A program made the position numbers and the translations under genes. A DNA stretch of 64,000 bases. It comes from Pratylenchus scribneri. Lineage: Eukaryota > Nematoda > Chromadorea > Rhabditida > Pratylenchidae. The stretch is from the NCBI GenBank assembly GCA_030063045.1, contig JAQSEB010000003.1, positions 1,114,836 through 1,178,835 of the forward strand. Direction: 5' to 3'. This document shows positions 11,191 to 22,900 of this stretch, one piece after another. Within the stretch, counting starts at the first letter, position 1; each line of letters begins with the position of its first letter. The notes under the pieces were generated by a model. It saw nothing but the letters and a program-made list of their open reading frames with translations. It was not told the origin of the DNA and ran no database searches.

Positions 11191-14100
11191 ATTCCGCCTG
11201 TTTGACTAAGTAAGTTTTAATTCTGTCTATTTGACTGTTTTAATTCCGCTTGTTTACGCCTGTTCACTTAGAATAATTCCGCCTAGTCAACTTAGAATAA
11301 TTCCGCCTGTTCACTTAGAATAATTCCGCCTGGTCAACTTAGAATAATTCCGCCTGTTCACTTAGAATAATTCCGCTTGTTCACTTAGAATAATTCCGCC
11401 TGGTCAACTTAGAATAATTCCGCCTGTTCACTTAGAATACTGGTCAGATTAGAATAATTCCGCCTGGTCAACTTAGAATAATTCCGCCTGTTCACTTAGA
11501 ATAATTCCGACTGGTCAGATTAGAATAATTCCGCCTGGTCCACTTAGAATAATTCCGCCTGTTCACTTAGAATAATTCCGCCTGTTCACTTAGAATAATT
11601 CCGCCTGGTCAACTTAGAATAATTCCGCCTGTTCACTTAGAATAATTCCGCCTGTTCACTTAGAATAATTCCGCCTGTTCACTTAGAATAATTCCGCCTG
11701 TTTTCCTTAGAATAATTCCGCCTGGTCAACTTATAATAATTCCGCCTGTTCACTTAGAATAATTCCGCCTGGTCAACTTAGAATAATTCCGCCTGTTTTC
11801 CTTAGAATAATTCCGCCTGGTCAACTTAGAATAATTCCGCCTGTTTTCCTTAGAATAATTCCGCCTGGTCAACTTAGAATAATTCCGCCTGGTCAACTTA
11901 GAATAATTCCGCCTGTTTTCCTTAGAATAATTCCGCTTGGTCAACTTAGAATGATTCCGCCTGTTCACTAGAATAATTCCGCCTGGTCAACTTAGAATAA
12001 TTCCGCCTGTTTTCCTTAGAATAATTCCGCCTGGTCAACTTAGAATAATTCCGCCTGGTCAACTTAGAATAATTCCGCCTGTTTTCCTTAGAATAATTCC
12101 GCTTGGTCAACTTAGAATGATTCCGCCTGTTCACTAGAATAATTCCGCCTGTTCATTTAGAATAATTCCGTATGTAAGAATAATTCCGCCTGTTTTCCTT
12201 AGAATAATTCCGCCTGGTCAACTTAGAATGATTCCGCCTGTTCACTAGAATAATTCCGCCTGTTCATTTAGAATAATTCCGTATGAAAGACTAATTCCGC
12301 CTGTTTCTAAGAATAAATCCGCCTCTTTCTAAGAATAACTCCGCCTGTTCACTTAGAATAATTCCGCCTGGTCAACTTAGAATAATTCCGCCTGGTCAAC
12401 TTAGAATAATTCCGCCTGTTTTCCTTAGAATAATTCCGCCTGGTCAACTTAGAATAATTCCGCCTGTTTTCCTTAGAATAATTCCGCCTGGTCAACTTAG
12501 AATAATTCCGCCTGGTCAACTTAGAATAATTCCGCCTGTTTTCCTTAGAATAATTCCGCTTGGTCAACTTAGAATGATTCCGCCTGTTCACTAGAATAAT
12601 TCCGCCTGTTCATTTAGAATAATTCCGTATGTAAGAATAATTCCGTCTTTTTTCCTTAGAATAATTCCGCCTGTTTTCCTTAGAATAATTCCGCTTGGTC
12701 AACTTAGAATGATTCCGCCTGTTCACTAGAATAATTCCGCCTGTTCATTTAGAATAATTCCGTATGTAAGAATAATTCCGCCTGTTTTCCTTAGAATAAT
12801 TCCGCCTGGTCAACTTAGAATAATTCCGCCTGTTCACTTAGAATAATTCCGACTGGTCAGATTAGAATAATTCCGCCTGGTCCACTTAGAATAATTCCGC
12901 CTGTTCACTTAGAATAATTCCGCCTGTTCACTTAGAATAATTCCGCCTGGTCAACTTAGAATAACTCCGCCTGTTCACTTAGAATAATTCCGCCTGGTCA
13001 ACTTAGAATAATTCCGCCTGGTCAACTTAGAATAATTCCGCCTGTTTTCCTTAGAATAATTCCGCCTGGTCAACTTAGAATAATTCCGCCTGGTCAACTT
13101 AGAATAATTCCGCCTGTTTTCCTTAGAATAATTCCGCCTGGTCAACTTAGAATAATTCCGCCTGTTTTCCTTAGAATAATTCCGCCTGGTCAACTTATAA
13201 TAATTCCGCCTGTTCACTAGAATAATTCCGCCTGGTCAACTTAGAATAATTCCGCCTGTTTTCCTTAGAATAATTCCGCCTGGTCAACTTAGAATAATTC
13301 CGCCTGGTCAACTTAGAATAATTCCGCCTGTTTTCCTTAGAATAATTCCGCTTGGTCAACTTAGAATGATTCCGCCTGTTCACTAGAATAATTCCGCCTG
13401 GTCAACTTAGAATAATTCCGCCTGTTTTCCTTAGAATAATTCCGCCTGGTCAACTTAGAATAATTCCGCCTGGTCAACTTAGAATAATTCCGCCTGTTTT
13501 CCTTAGAATAATTCCGCTTGGTCAACTTAGAATGATTCCGCCTGTTCACTAGAATAATTCCGCCTGTTCATTTAGAATAATTCCGTATGTAAGAATAATT
13601 CCGCCTGTTTTCCTTAGAATAATTCCGCCTGGTCAACTTAGAATGATTCCGCCTGTTCACTAGAATAATTCCGCCTGTTCATTTAGAATAATTCCGTATG
13701 AAAGAATAATTCCGCCTGTTTCTAAGAATAAATCCGCCTCTTTCTAAGAATAACTCCGCCTGTTCACTTAGAATAATTCCGCCTGTTCACTTAGAATAAT
13801 TCCGCCTGTTTTCCTTAGAATAATTCCGCTTGGTCAACTTAGAATGATTCCGCCTGTTCACTAGAATAATTCCGCCTGTTCATTTAGAATAATTCCGTAT
13901 GTAAGAATAATTCCGCCTGGTCAACTTAGAATAATTCCGCCTGTTTTCCTTAGAATAATTCCGCCTGGTCAACTTAGAATAATTCCGCCTGTTTTCCTTA
14001 GAATAATTCCGCCTGGTCAACTTAGAATAATTCCGCCTGTTTTCCTTAGAATAATTCCGCTTGGTCAACTTAGAATGATTCCGCCTGTTCACTAGAATAA

Positions 14101-17100
14101 TTCCGCCTGTTCATTTAGAATAATTCCGTATGAAAGAATAATTCCGCCTGTTTCTAAGAATAAATCCGCCTCTTTCTAAGAATAACTCCGCCTGTTCACT
14201 TAGAATAATTCCGCCTGTTCACTTAGAATAATTCCGCCTGTTTTCCTTAGAATAATTCCGCTTGGTCAACTTAGAATGATTCCGCCTGTTCACTAGAATA
14301 ATTCCGCCTGTTCATTTAGAATAATTCCGTATGTAAGAATAATTCCGCCTGGTCAACTTAGAATAATTCCGCCTGTTTTCCTTAGAATAATTCCGCCTGG
14401 TCAACTTAGAATAATTCCGCCTGTTTTCCTTAGAATAATTCCGCCTGGTCAACTTAGAATAATTCCGCCTGGTCAACTTAGAATAATTCCGCCTGTTTTC
14501 CTTAGAATAATTCCGCCTGGTCAACTTAGAATAATTCCGCCTGGTCAACTTAGAATAATTCCGCCTGGTCAACTTAGAATAATTCCGCCTGTTTTCCTTA
14601 GAATAATTCCGCTTGGTCAACTTAGAATGATTCCGCCTGTTCACTAGAATAATTCCGCCTGGTCAACTTAGAATAATTCCGCCTGTTTTCCTTAGAATAA
14701 TTCCGCCTGGTCAACTTAGAATAATTCCGCCTGTTTTCCTTAGAATAATTCCGCCTGGTCAACTTAGAATAATTCCGCCTGGTCAACTTAGAATAATTTC
14801 GCCTGTTTTCCTTAGAATAATTCCGCCTGGTCAACTTAGAATAATTCCGCCTGTTTTCCTTAGAATAATTCCGCCTGGTCAACTTAGAATAATTCCGCCT
14901 GGTCAACTTAGAATAATTCCGCCTGTTTTCCTTAGAATAATTCCGCCTGGTCAACTTAGAATAATTCCGCCTGTTTTCCTTAGAATAATTCCGCTTGGTC
15001 AACTTAGAATGATTCCGCCTGTTCACTAGAATAATTCCGCCTGTTCATTTAGAATAATTCCGTATGTAAGAATAATTCCGCCTGGTCAACTTAGAATAAT
15101 TCCGCCTGTTTTCCTTAGAATAATTCTGCCTGGTCAACTTAGAATAATTCCGCCTGTTTTCCTTAGAATAATTACGCCTGGTCAACTTAGAATAATTCCG
15201 CCTGGTCAACTTAGAATAATTCCGCCTGTTTTCCTTAGAATAATTCCGCCTGGTCAACTTAGAATAATTCCGCCTGGTCAACTTAGAATAATTCCGCCTG
15301 TTTTCCTTAGAATAATTCCGCTTGGTCAACTTAGAATGATTCCGCCTGTTCACTAGAATAATTCCGCCTGTTCATTTAGAATAATTCCGTATGTAAGAAT
15401 AATTCCGCCTGTTTTCCTTAGAATAATTCCGCCTGGTCAACTTAGAATAATTCCGCCTGTTTTCCTTAGAATAATTCCGCCTGGTCAACTTAGAATAATT
15501 CCGCCTGGTCAACTTAGAATAATTCCGCCTGTTTTCCTTAGAATAATTCCGCCTGGTCAACTTAGAATAATTCCGCCTGTTTTCCTTAGAATAATTCCGC
15601 CTGGTCAACTTAGAATAATTCCGCCTGGTCAACTTAGAATAATTCCGCCTGTTTTCCTTAGAATAATTCCGCTTGGTCAACTTAGAATGATTCCGCCTGT
15701 TCACTAGAATAATTCCGCCTGGTCAACTTAGAATAATTCCGCCTGTTTTCCTTAGAATAATTCCGCCTGGTCAACTTAGAATAATTCCGCCTGGTCAACT
15801 TAGAATAATTCCGCCTGTTTTCCTTAGAATAATTCCGCTTGGTCAACTTAGAATGATTCCGCCTGTTCACTAGAATAATTCCGCCTGTTCATTTAGAATA
15901 ATTCCGTATGTAAGAATAATTCCGCCTGTTTTCCTTAGAATAATTCCGCCTGGTCAACTTAGAATAATTCCGCCTGTTTTCCTTAGAATAATTCCGCCTG
16001 GTCAACTTAGAATAATTCCGCCTGGTCAACTTAGAATAATTCCGCCTGTTTTCCTTAGAATAATTCCGCTTGGTCAACTTAGAATGATTCCGCCTGTTCA
16101 CTAGAATAATTCCGCCTGTTCATTTAGAATAATTCCGTATGTAAGAATAATTCCGCCTGTTTTCCTTAGAATAATTCCGCCTGGTCAACTTAGAATGATT
16201 CCGCCTGTTCACTAGAATAATTCCGCCTGTTCATTTAGAATAATTCCGTATGAAAGACTAATTCCGCCTGTTTCTAAGAATAAATCCGCCTCTTTCTAAG
16301 AATAACTCCGCCTGTTCACTTAGAATAATTCCGCCTGGTCAACTTAGAATAATTCCGCCTGGTCAACTTAGAATAATTCCGCCTGTTTTCCTTAGAATAA
16401 TTCCGCCTGGTCAACTTAGAATAATTCCGCCTGTTTTCCTTAGAATAATTCCGCCTGGTCAACTTAGAATAATTCCGCCTGGTCAACTTAGAATAATTCC
16501 GCCTGTTTTCCTTAGAATAATTCCGCTTGGTCAACTTAGAATGATTCCGCCTGTTCACTAGAATAATTCCGCCTGTTCATTTAGAATAATTCCGTATGTA
16601 AGAATAATTCCGTCTTTTTTCCTTAGAATAATTCCGCCTGTTTTCCTTAGAATAATTCCGCTTGGTCAACTTAGAATGATTCCGCCTGTTCACTAGAATA
16701 ATTCCGCCTGTTCATTTAGAATAATTCCGTATGTAAGAATAATTCCGCCTGTTTTCCTTAGAATAATTCCGCCTGGTCAACTTAGAATAATTCCGCCTGT
16801 TCACTTAGAATAATTCCGACTGGTCAGATTAGAATAATTCCGCCTGGTCCACTTAGAATAATTCCGCCTGTTCACTTAGAATAATTCCGCCTGTTCACTT
16901 AGAATAATTCCGCCTGGTCAACTTAGAATAACTCCGCCTGTTCACTTAGAATAATTCCGCCTGGTCAACTTAGAATAATTCCGCCTGGTCAACTTAGAAT
17001 AATTCCGCCTGTTTTCCTTAGAATAATTCCGCCTGGTCAACTTAGAATAATTCCGCCTGGTCAACTTAGAATAATTCCGCCTGTTTTCCTTAGAATAATT

Positions 17101-18805
17101 CCGCCTGGTCAACTTAGAATAATTCCGCCTGTTTTCCTTAGAATAATTCCGCCTGGTCAACTTATAATAATTCCGCCTGTTCACTAGAATAATTCCGCCT
17201 GGTCAACTTAGAATAATTCCGCCTGTTTTCCTTAGAATAATTCCGCCTGGTCAACTTAGAATAATTCCGCCTGGTCAACTTAGAATAATTCCGCCTGTTT
17301 TCCTTAGAATAATTCCGCTTGGTCAACTTAGAATGATTCCGCCTGTTCACTAGAATAATTCCGCCTGGTCAACTTAGAATAATTCCGCCTGTTTTCCTTA
17401 GAATAATTCCGCCTGGTCAACTTAGAATAATTCCGCCTGGTCAACTTAGAATAATTCCGCCTGTTTTCCTTAGAATAATTCCGCTTGGTCAACTTAGAAT
17501 GATTCCGCCTGTTCACTAGAATAATTCCGCCTGTTCATTTAGAATAATTCCGTATGTAAGAATAATTCCGCCTGTTTTCCTTAGAATAATTCCGCCTGGT
17601 CAACTTAGAATGATTCCGCCTGTTCACTAGAATAATTCCGCCTGTTCATTTAGAATAATTCCGTATGAAAGAATAATTCCGCCTGTTTCTAAGAATAAAT
17701 CCGCCTCTTTCTAAGAATAACTCCGCCTGTTCACTTAGAATAATTCCGCCTGTTCACTTAGAATAATTCCGCCTGTTTTCCTTAGAATAATTCCGCTTGG
17801 TCAACTTAGAATGATTCCGCCTGTTCACTAGAATAATTCCGCCTGTTCATTTAGAATAATTCCGTATGTAAGAATAATTCCGCCTGGTCAACTTAGAATA
17901 ATTCCGCCTGTTTTCCTTAGAATAATTCCGCCTGGTCAACTTAGAATAATTCCGCCTGTTTTCCTTAGAATAATTCCGCCTGGTCAACTTAGAATAATTC
18001 CGCCTGGTCAACTTAGAATAATTCCGCCTGTTTTCCTTAGAATAATTCCGCTTGGTCAACTTAGAATGATTCCGCCTGTTCACTAGAATAATTCCGCCTG
18101 TTCATTTAGAATAATTCCGTATGAAAGAATAATTCCGCCTGTTTCTAAGAATAAATCCGCCTCTTTCTAAGAATAACTCCGCCTGTTCACTTAGAATAAT
18201 TCCGCCTGTTCACTTAGAATAATTCCGCCTGTTTTCCTTAGAATAATTCCGCTTGGTCAACTTAGAATGATTCCGCCTGTTCACTAGAATAATTCCGCCT
18301 GTTCATTTAGAATAATTCCGTATGTAAGAATAATTCCGCCTGGTCAACTTAGAATAATTCCGCCTGTTTTCCTTAGAATAATTCCGCCTGGTCAACTTAG
18401 AATAATTCCGCCTGTTTTCCTTAGAATAATTCCGCCTGGTCAACTTAGAATAATTCCGCCTGGTCAACTTAGAATAATTCCGCCTGTTTTCCTTAGAATA
18501 ATTCCGCCTGGTCAACTTAGAATAATTCCGCCTGGTCAACTTAGAATAATTCCGCCTGGTCAACTTAGAATAATTCCGCCTGTTTTCCTTAGAATAATTC
18601 CGCTTGGTCAACTTAGAATGATTCCGCCTGTTCACTAGAATAATTCCGCCTGGTCAACTTAGAATAATTCCGCCTGTTTTCCTTAGAATAATTCCGCCTG
18701 GTCAACTTAGAATAATTCCGCCTGTTTTCCTTAGAATAATTCCGCCTGGTCAACTTAGAATAATTCCGCCTGGTCAACTTAGAATAATTTCGCCTGTTTT
18801 CCTTA

Positions 18806-19988
18806 CAAGGGAAGTACCTCACCTTAAGGTGGCCCTTTTTAATGAGACTTTGCATATGTTTAGGGCATAGGATGCCTACACCTAAATCACAATTTTTATC
18901 TGCGGAATGGACACGCCTCGGATTTTATGGCCATAAAACCTATTTTTCAGCCATTTTGGCCATAGCTCATATCTCGGTATAGGGATGTCCTAAAATTATG
19001 AACTAAACGTCATATTATAGAGAATTTTATTGGCTATAATATTGGTAAATGTTTCCTAGGCCTAAAAATTTTTTGAAATTTTTTATCGATTTTTTTCAAA
19101 AAATCCCGAATTTGGCCAATTTTCAATGGTCCATAACTCGGTTAGATGGAATCGTTGGACTTTGGCTCAGTTATCTTTTTTGATCACCATATCATAAAGT
19201 ATCTCTATGCAAATTTTCAGATTTTTCTGACTACCTGAAAATTTTTGCGAATTCGCAATGCTTGGCCTGTAATGGGCAAAATACCTAGAATTTTCAGGTT
19301 AAGGGAAAAACCTAAAAATTTGCACAAAAATACTTTATGATAGTGTGATCAAAAAACATAATTGGGCCATGTTCCAATATAGCCATATACCCGAGTTATG
19401 GCCCATTGAAAATTGGCCAAATTCGGGATTTTTCGAAAAAAATCGATAAAAAATTTCAAAAAATTTTTAAGCCTAGAAAACATTTACCAATATTATAGCC
19501 AATAAAATTCTCTATAATATGACGTTTAGTTCATAATTTTAGGACATCCCTATACCGAGATATGAGCTATGGCCAAAATGGCTGAAAAATAGGTTTTATG
19601 GCCATAAAATCCGAGATAAGCTCATTGGGCAGATAATTATATTGCGGTTTACATAATTTTAATTATTTTATTTAATTTTTAATAATAAAACTCTAAATTT
19701 GTATTAAAAATGAGTTTAAGAAATTAAAAAAATTACTCGCCGATGAGAGGAATTGAACACATGACCATAAAAGTATTCTACATACTTACCCCATACACCA
19801 TCCAGGCATCTGCCTCTCTCTATTTCCAATCCAATAAATCGTCAAATTAAAAATTTTTATTGGCCATAAAACAGTAGGCGAGCTCATTCCGCAGATAAAA
19901 ATAGCGGATTATGTGTAGGCATCCTATGGCCAAAAGACATGCCAAGTTTCATCAAAAAGGGCCACCTTAAGGTGAGGTACTTCCCTTG
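18806..19988. mobile_element. 1,183-bp palindromic transposon-like element with TTA target duplication
   Basis: The element begins CAAGGGAAGTACCTCACCTT and ends with its reverse complement; left and right halves are long imperfect inverted copies meeting near 19250. It is flanked by TTA on both sides (18803-18805 and 19989-19991), and removing the element plus one TTA restores a normal array unit. A 3-bp TTA duplication fits PIF/Harbinger-type elements, but the terminal bases are not enough to be sure. No transposase frame is present, so it is a non-autonomous foldback element. The right half carries an extra segment of about 260 bp (separate entry). Confidence 0.9.
19619..19897 (-). mobile_element. 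tRNA-like SINE candidate inserted in the palindromic element
   Basis: This segment is absent from the other arm of the palindrome. It is flanked by imperfect 17-bp direct repeats, AGCTCATTGGGCAGATA at 19619 and AGCTCATTCCGCAGATA at 19881. On the minus strand it contains CCTGGATGGTGTATGGGG followed about 35 bp later by TGTTCAATTCC, which resemble the A and B boxes of a tRNA promoter, and then an AT-rich tail. The T-arm does not fold well, so this is not a working tRNA gene. A SINE insertion is the best guess. Confidence 0.45.
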
Positions 19989-22900
19989 TTAGAATAATTC
20001 CGCCTGGTCAACTTAGAATAATTCCGCCTGTTTTCCTTAGAATAATTCCGCCTGGTCAACTTAGAATAATTCCGCCTGGTCAACTTAGAATAATTCCGCC
20101 TGTTTTCCTTAGAATAATTCCGCCTGGTCAACTTAGAATAATTCCGCCTGTTTTCCTTAGAATAATTCCGCTTGGTCAACTTAGAATGATTCCGCCTGTT
20201 CACTAGAATAATTCCGCCTGTTCATTTAGAATAATTCCGTATGTAAGAATAATTCCGCCTGGTCAACTTAGAATAATTCCGCCTGTTTTCCTTAGAATAA
20301 TTCTGCCTGGTCAACTTAGAATAATTCCGCCTGTTTTCCTTAGAATAATTACGCCTGGTCAACTTAGAATAATTCCGCCTGGTCAACTTAGAATAATTCC
20401 GCCTGTTTTCCTTAGAATAATTCCGCCTGGTCAACTTAGAATAATTCCGCCTGGTCAACTTAGAATAATTCCGCCTGTTTTCCTTAGAATAATTCCGCTT
20501 GGTCAACTTAGAATGATTCCGCCTGTTCACTAGAATAATTCCGCCTGTTCATTTAGAATAATTCCGTATGTAAGAATAATTCCGCCTGTTTTCCTTAGAA
20601 TAATTCCGCCTGGTCAACTTAGAATAATTCCGCCTGTTTTCCTTAGAATAATTCCGCCTGGTCAACTTAGAATAATTCCGCCTGGTCAACTTAGAATAAT
20701 TCCGCCTGTTTTCCTTAGAATAATTCCGCCTGGTCAACTTAGAATAATTCCGCCTGTTTTCCTTAGAATAATTCCGCCTGGTCAACTTAGAATAATTCCG
20801 CCTGGTCAACTTAGAATAATTCCGCCTGTTTTCCTTAGAATAATTCCGCTTGGTCAACTTAGAATGATTCCGCCTGTTCACTAGAATAATTCCGCCTGGT
20901 CAACTTAGAATAATTCCGCCTGTTTTCCTTAGAATAATTCCGCCTGGTCAACTTAGAATAATTCCGCCTGGTCAACTTAGAATAATTCCGCCTGTTTTCC
21001 TTAGAATAATTCCGCTTGGTCAACTTAGAATGATTCCGCCTGTTCACTAGAATAATTCCGCCTGTTCATTTAGAATAATTCCGTATGTAAGAATAATTCC
21101 GCCTGTTTTCCTTAGAATAATTCCGCCTGGTCAACTTAGAATGATTCCGCCTGTTCACTAGAATAATTCCGCCTGTTCATTTAGAATAATTCCGTATGAA
21201 AGAATAATTCCGCCTGTTTCTAAGAATAAATCCGCCTCTTTCTAAGAATAACTCCGCCTGTTCACTTAGAATAATTCCGCCTGGTCAACTTAGAATAATT
21301 CCGCCTGGTCAACTTAGAATAATTCCGCCTGTTTTCCTTAGAATAATTCCGCTTGGTCAACTTAGAATGATTCCGCCTGTTCACTAGAATAATTCCGCCT
21401 GTTCATTTAGAATAATTCCGTATGTAAGAATAATTCCGCCTGTTTTCCTTAGAATAATTCCGCCTGGTCAACTTAGAATGATTCCGCCTGTTCACTAGAA
21501 TAATTCCGCCTGTTCATTTAGAATAATTCCGTATGAAAGAATAATTCCGCCTGTTTCTAAGAATAAATCCGCCTCTTTCTAAGAATAACTCCGCCTGTTC
21601 ACTTAGAATAATTCCGCCTGTTCACTTAGAATAATTCCGCCTGTTTTCCTTAGAATAATTCCGCTTGGTCAACTTAGAATGATTCCGCCTGTTCACTAGA
21701 ATAATTCCGCCTGTTCATTTAGAATAATTCCGTATGTAAGAATAATTCCGCCTGGTCAACTTAGAATAATTCCGCCTGTTTTCCTTAGAATAATTCCGCC
21801 TGGTCAACTTAGAATAATTCCGCCTGTTTTCCTTAGAATAATTCCGCCTGGTCAACTTAGAATAATTCCGCCTGGTCAACTTAGAATAATTCCGCCTGTT
21901 TTCCTTAGAATAATTCCGCTTGGTCAACTTAGAATGATTCCGCCTGTTCACTAGAATAATTCCGCCTGTTCATTTAGAATAATTCCGTATGAAAGAATAA
22001 TTCCGCCTGTTTCTAAGAATAAATCCGCCTCTTTCTAAGAATAACTCCGCCTGTTCACTTAGAATAATTCCGCCTGTTCACTTAGAATAATTCCGCCTGT
22101 TTTCCTTAGAATAATTCCGCTTGGTCAACTTAGAATGATTCCGCCTGTTCACTAGAATAATTCCGCCTGTTCATTTAGAATAATTCCGTATGTAAGAATA
22201 ATTCCGCCTGGTCAACTTAGAATAATTCCGCCTGTTTTCCTTAGAATAATTCCGCCTGGTCAACTTAGAATAATTCCGCCTGTTTTCCTTAGAATAATTC
22301 CGCCTGGTCAACTTAGAATAATTCCGCCTGGTCAACTTAGAATAATTCCGCCTGTTTTCCTTAGAATAATTCCGCCTGGTCAACTTAGAATAATTCCGCC
22401 TGGTCAACTTAGAATAATTCCGCCTGGTCAACTTAGAATAATTCCGCCTGTTTTCCTTAGAATAATTCCGCTTGGTCAACTTAGAATGATTCCGCCTGTT
22501 CACTAGAATAATTCCGCCTGGTCAACTTAGAATAATTCCGCCTGTTTTCCTTAGAATAATTCCGCCTGGTCAACTTAGAATAATTCCGCCTGTTTTCCTT
22601 AGAATAATTCCGCCTGGTCAACTTAGAATAATTCCGCCTGTTTTCCTTAGAATAATTCCGCCTGGTCAACTTAGAATAATTCCGCCTGTTTTCCTTAGAA
22701 TAATTCCGCTTGGTCAACTTAGAATGATTCCGCCTGTTCACTAGAATAATTCCGCCTGTTCATTTAGAATAATTCCGTATGTAAGAATAATTCCGCCTGG
22801 TCAACTTAGAATAATTCCGCCTGTTTTCCTTAGAATAATTCTGCCTGGTCAACTTAGAATAATTCCGCCTGTTTTCCTTAGAATAATTACGCCTGGTCAA

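Noticed and set aside
19738..19810. Functional tRNA gene on the minus strand
   Set aside because: Box-like words are present but the T-stem does not pair and no clear acceptor stem forms; a tRNA-derived insertion is more likely.
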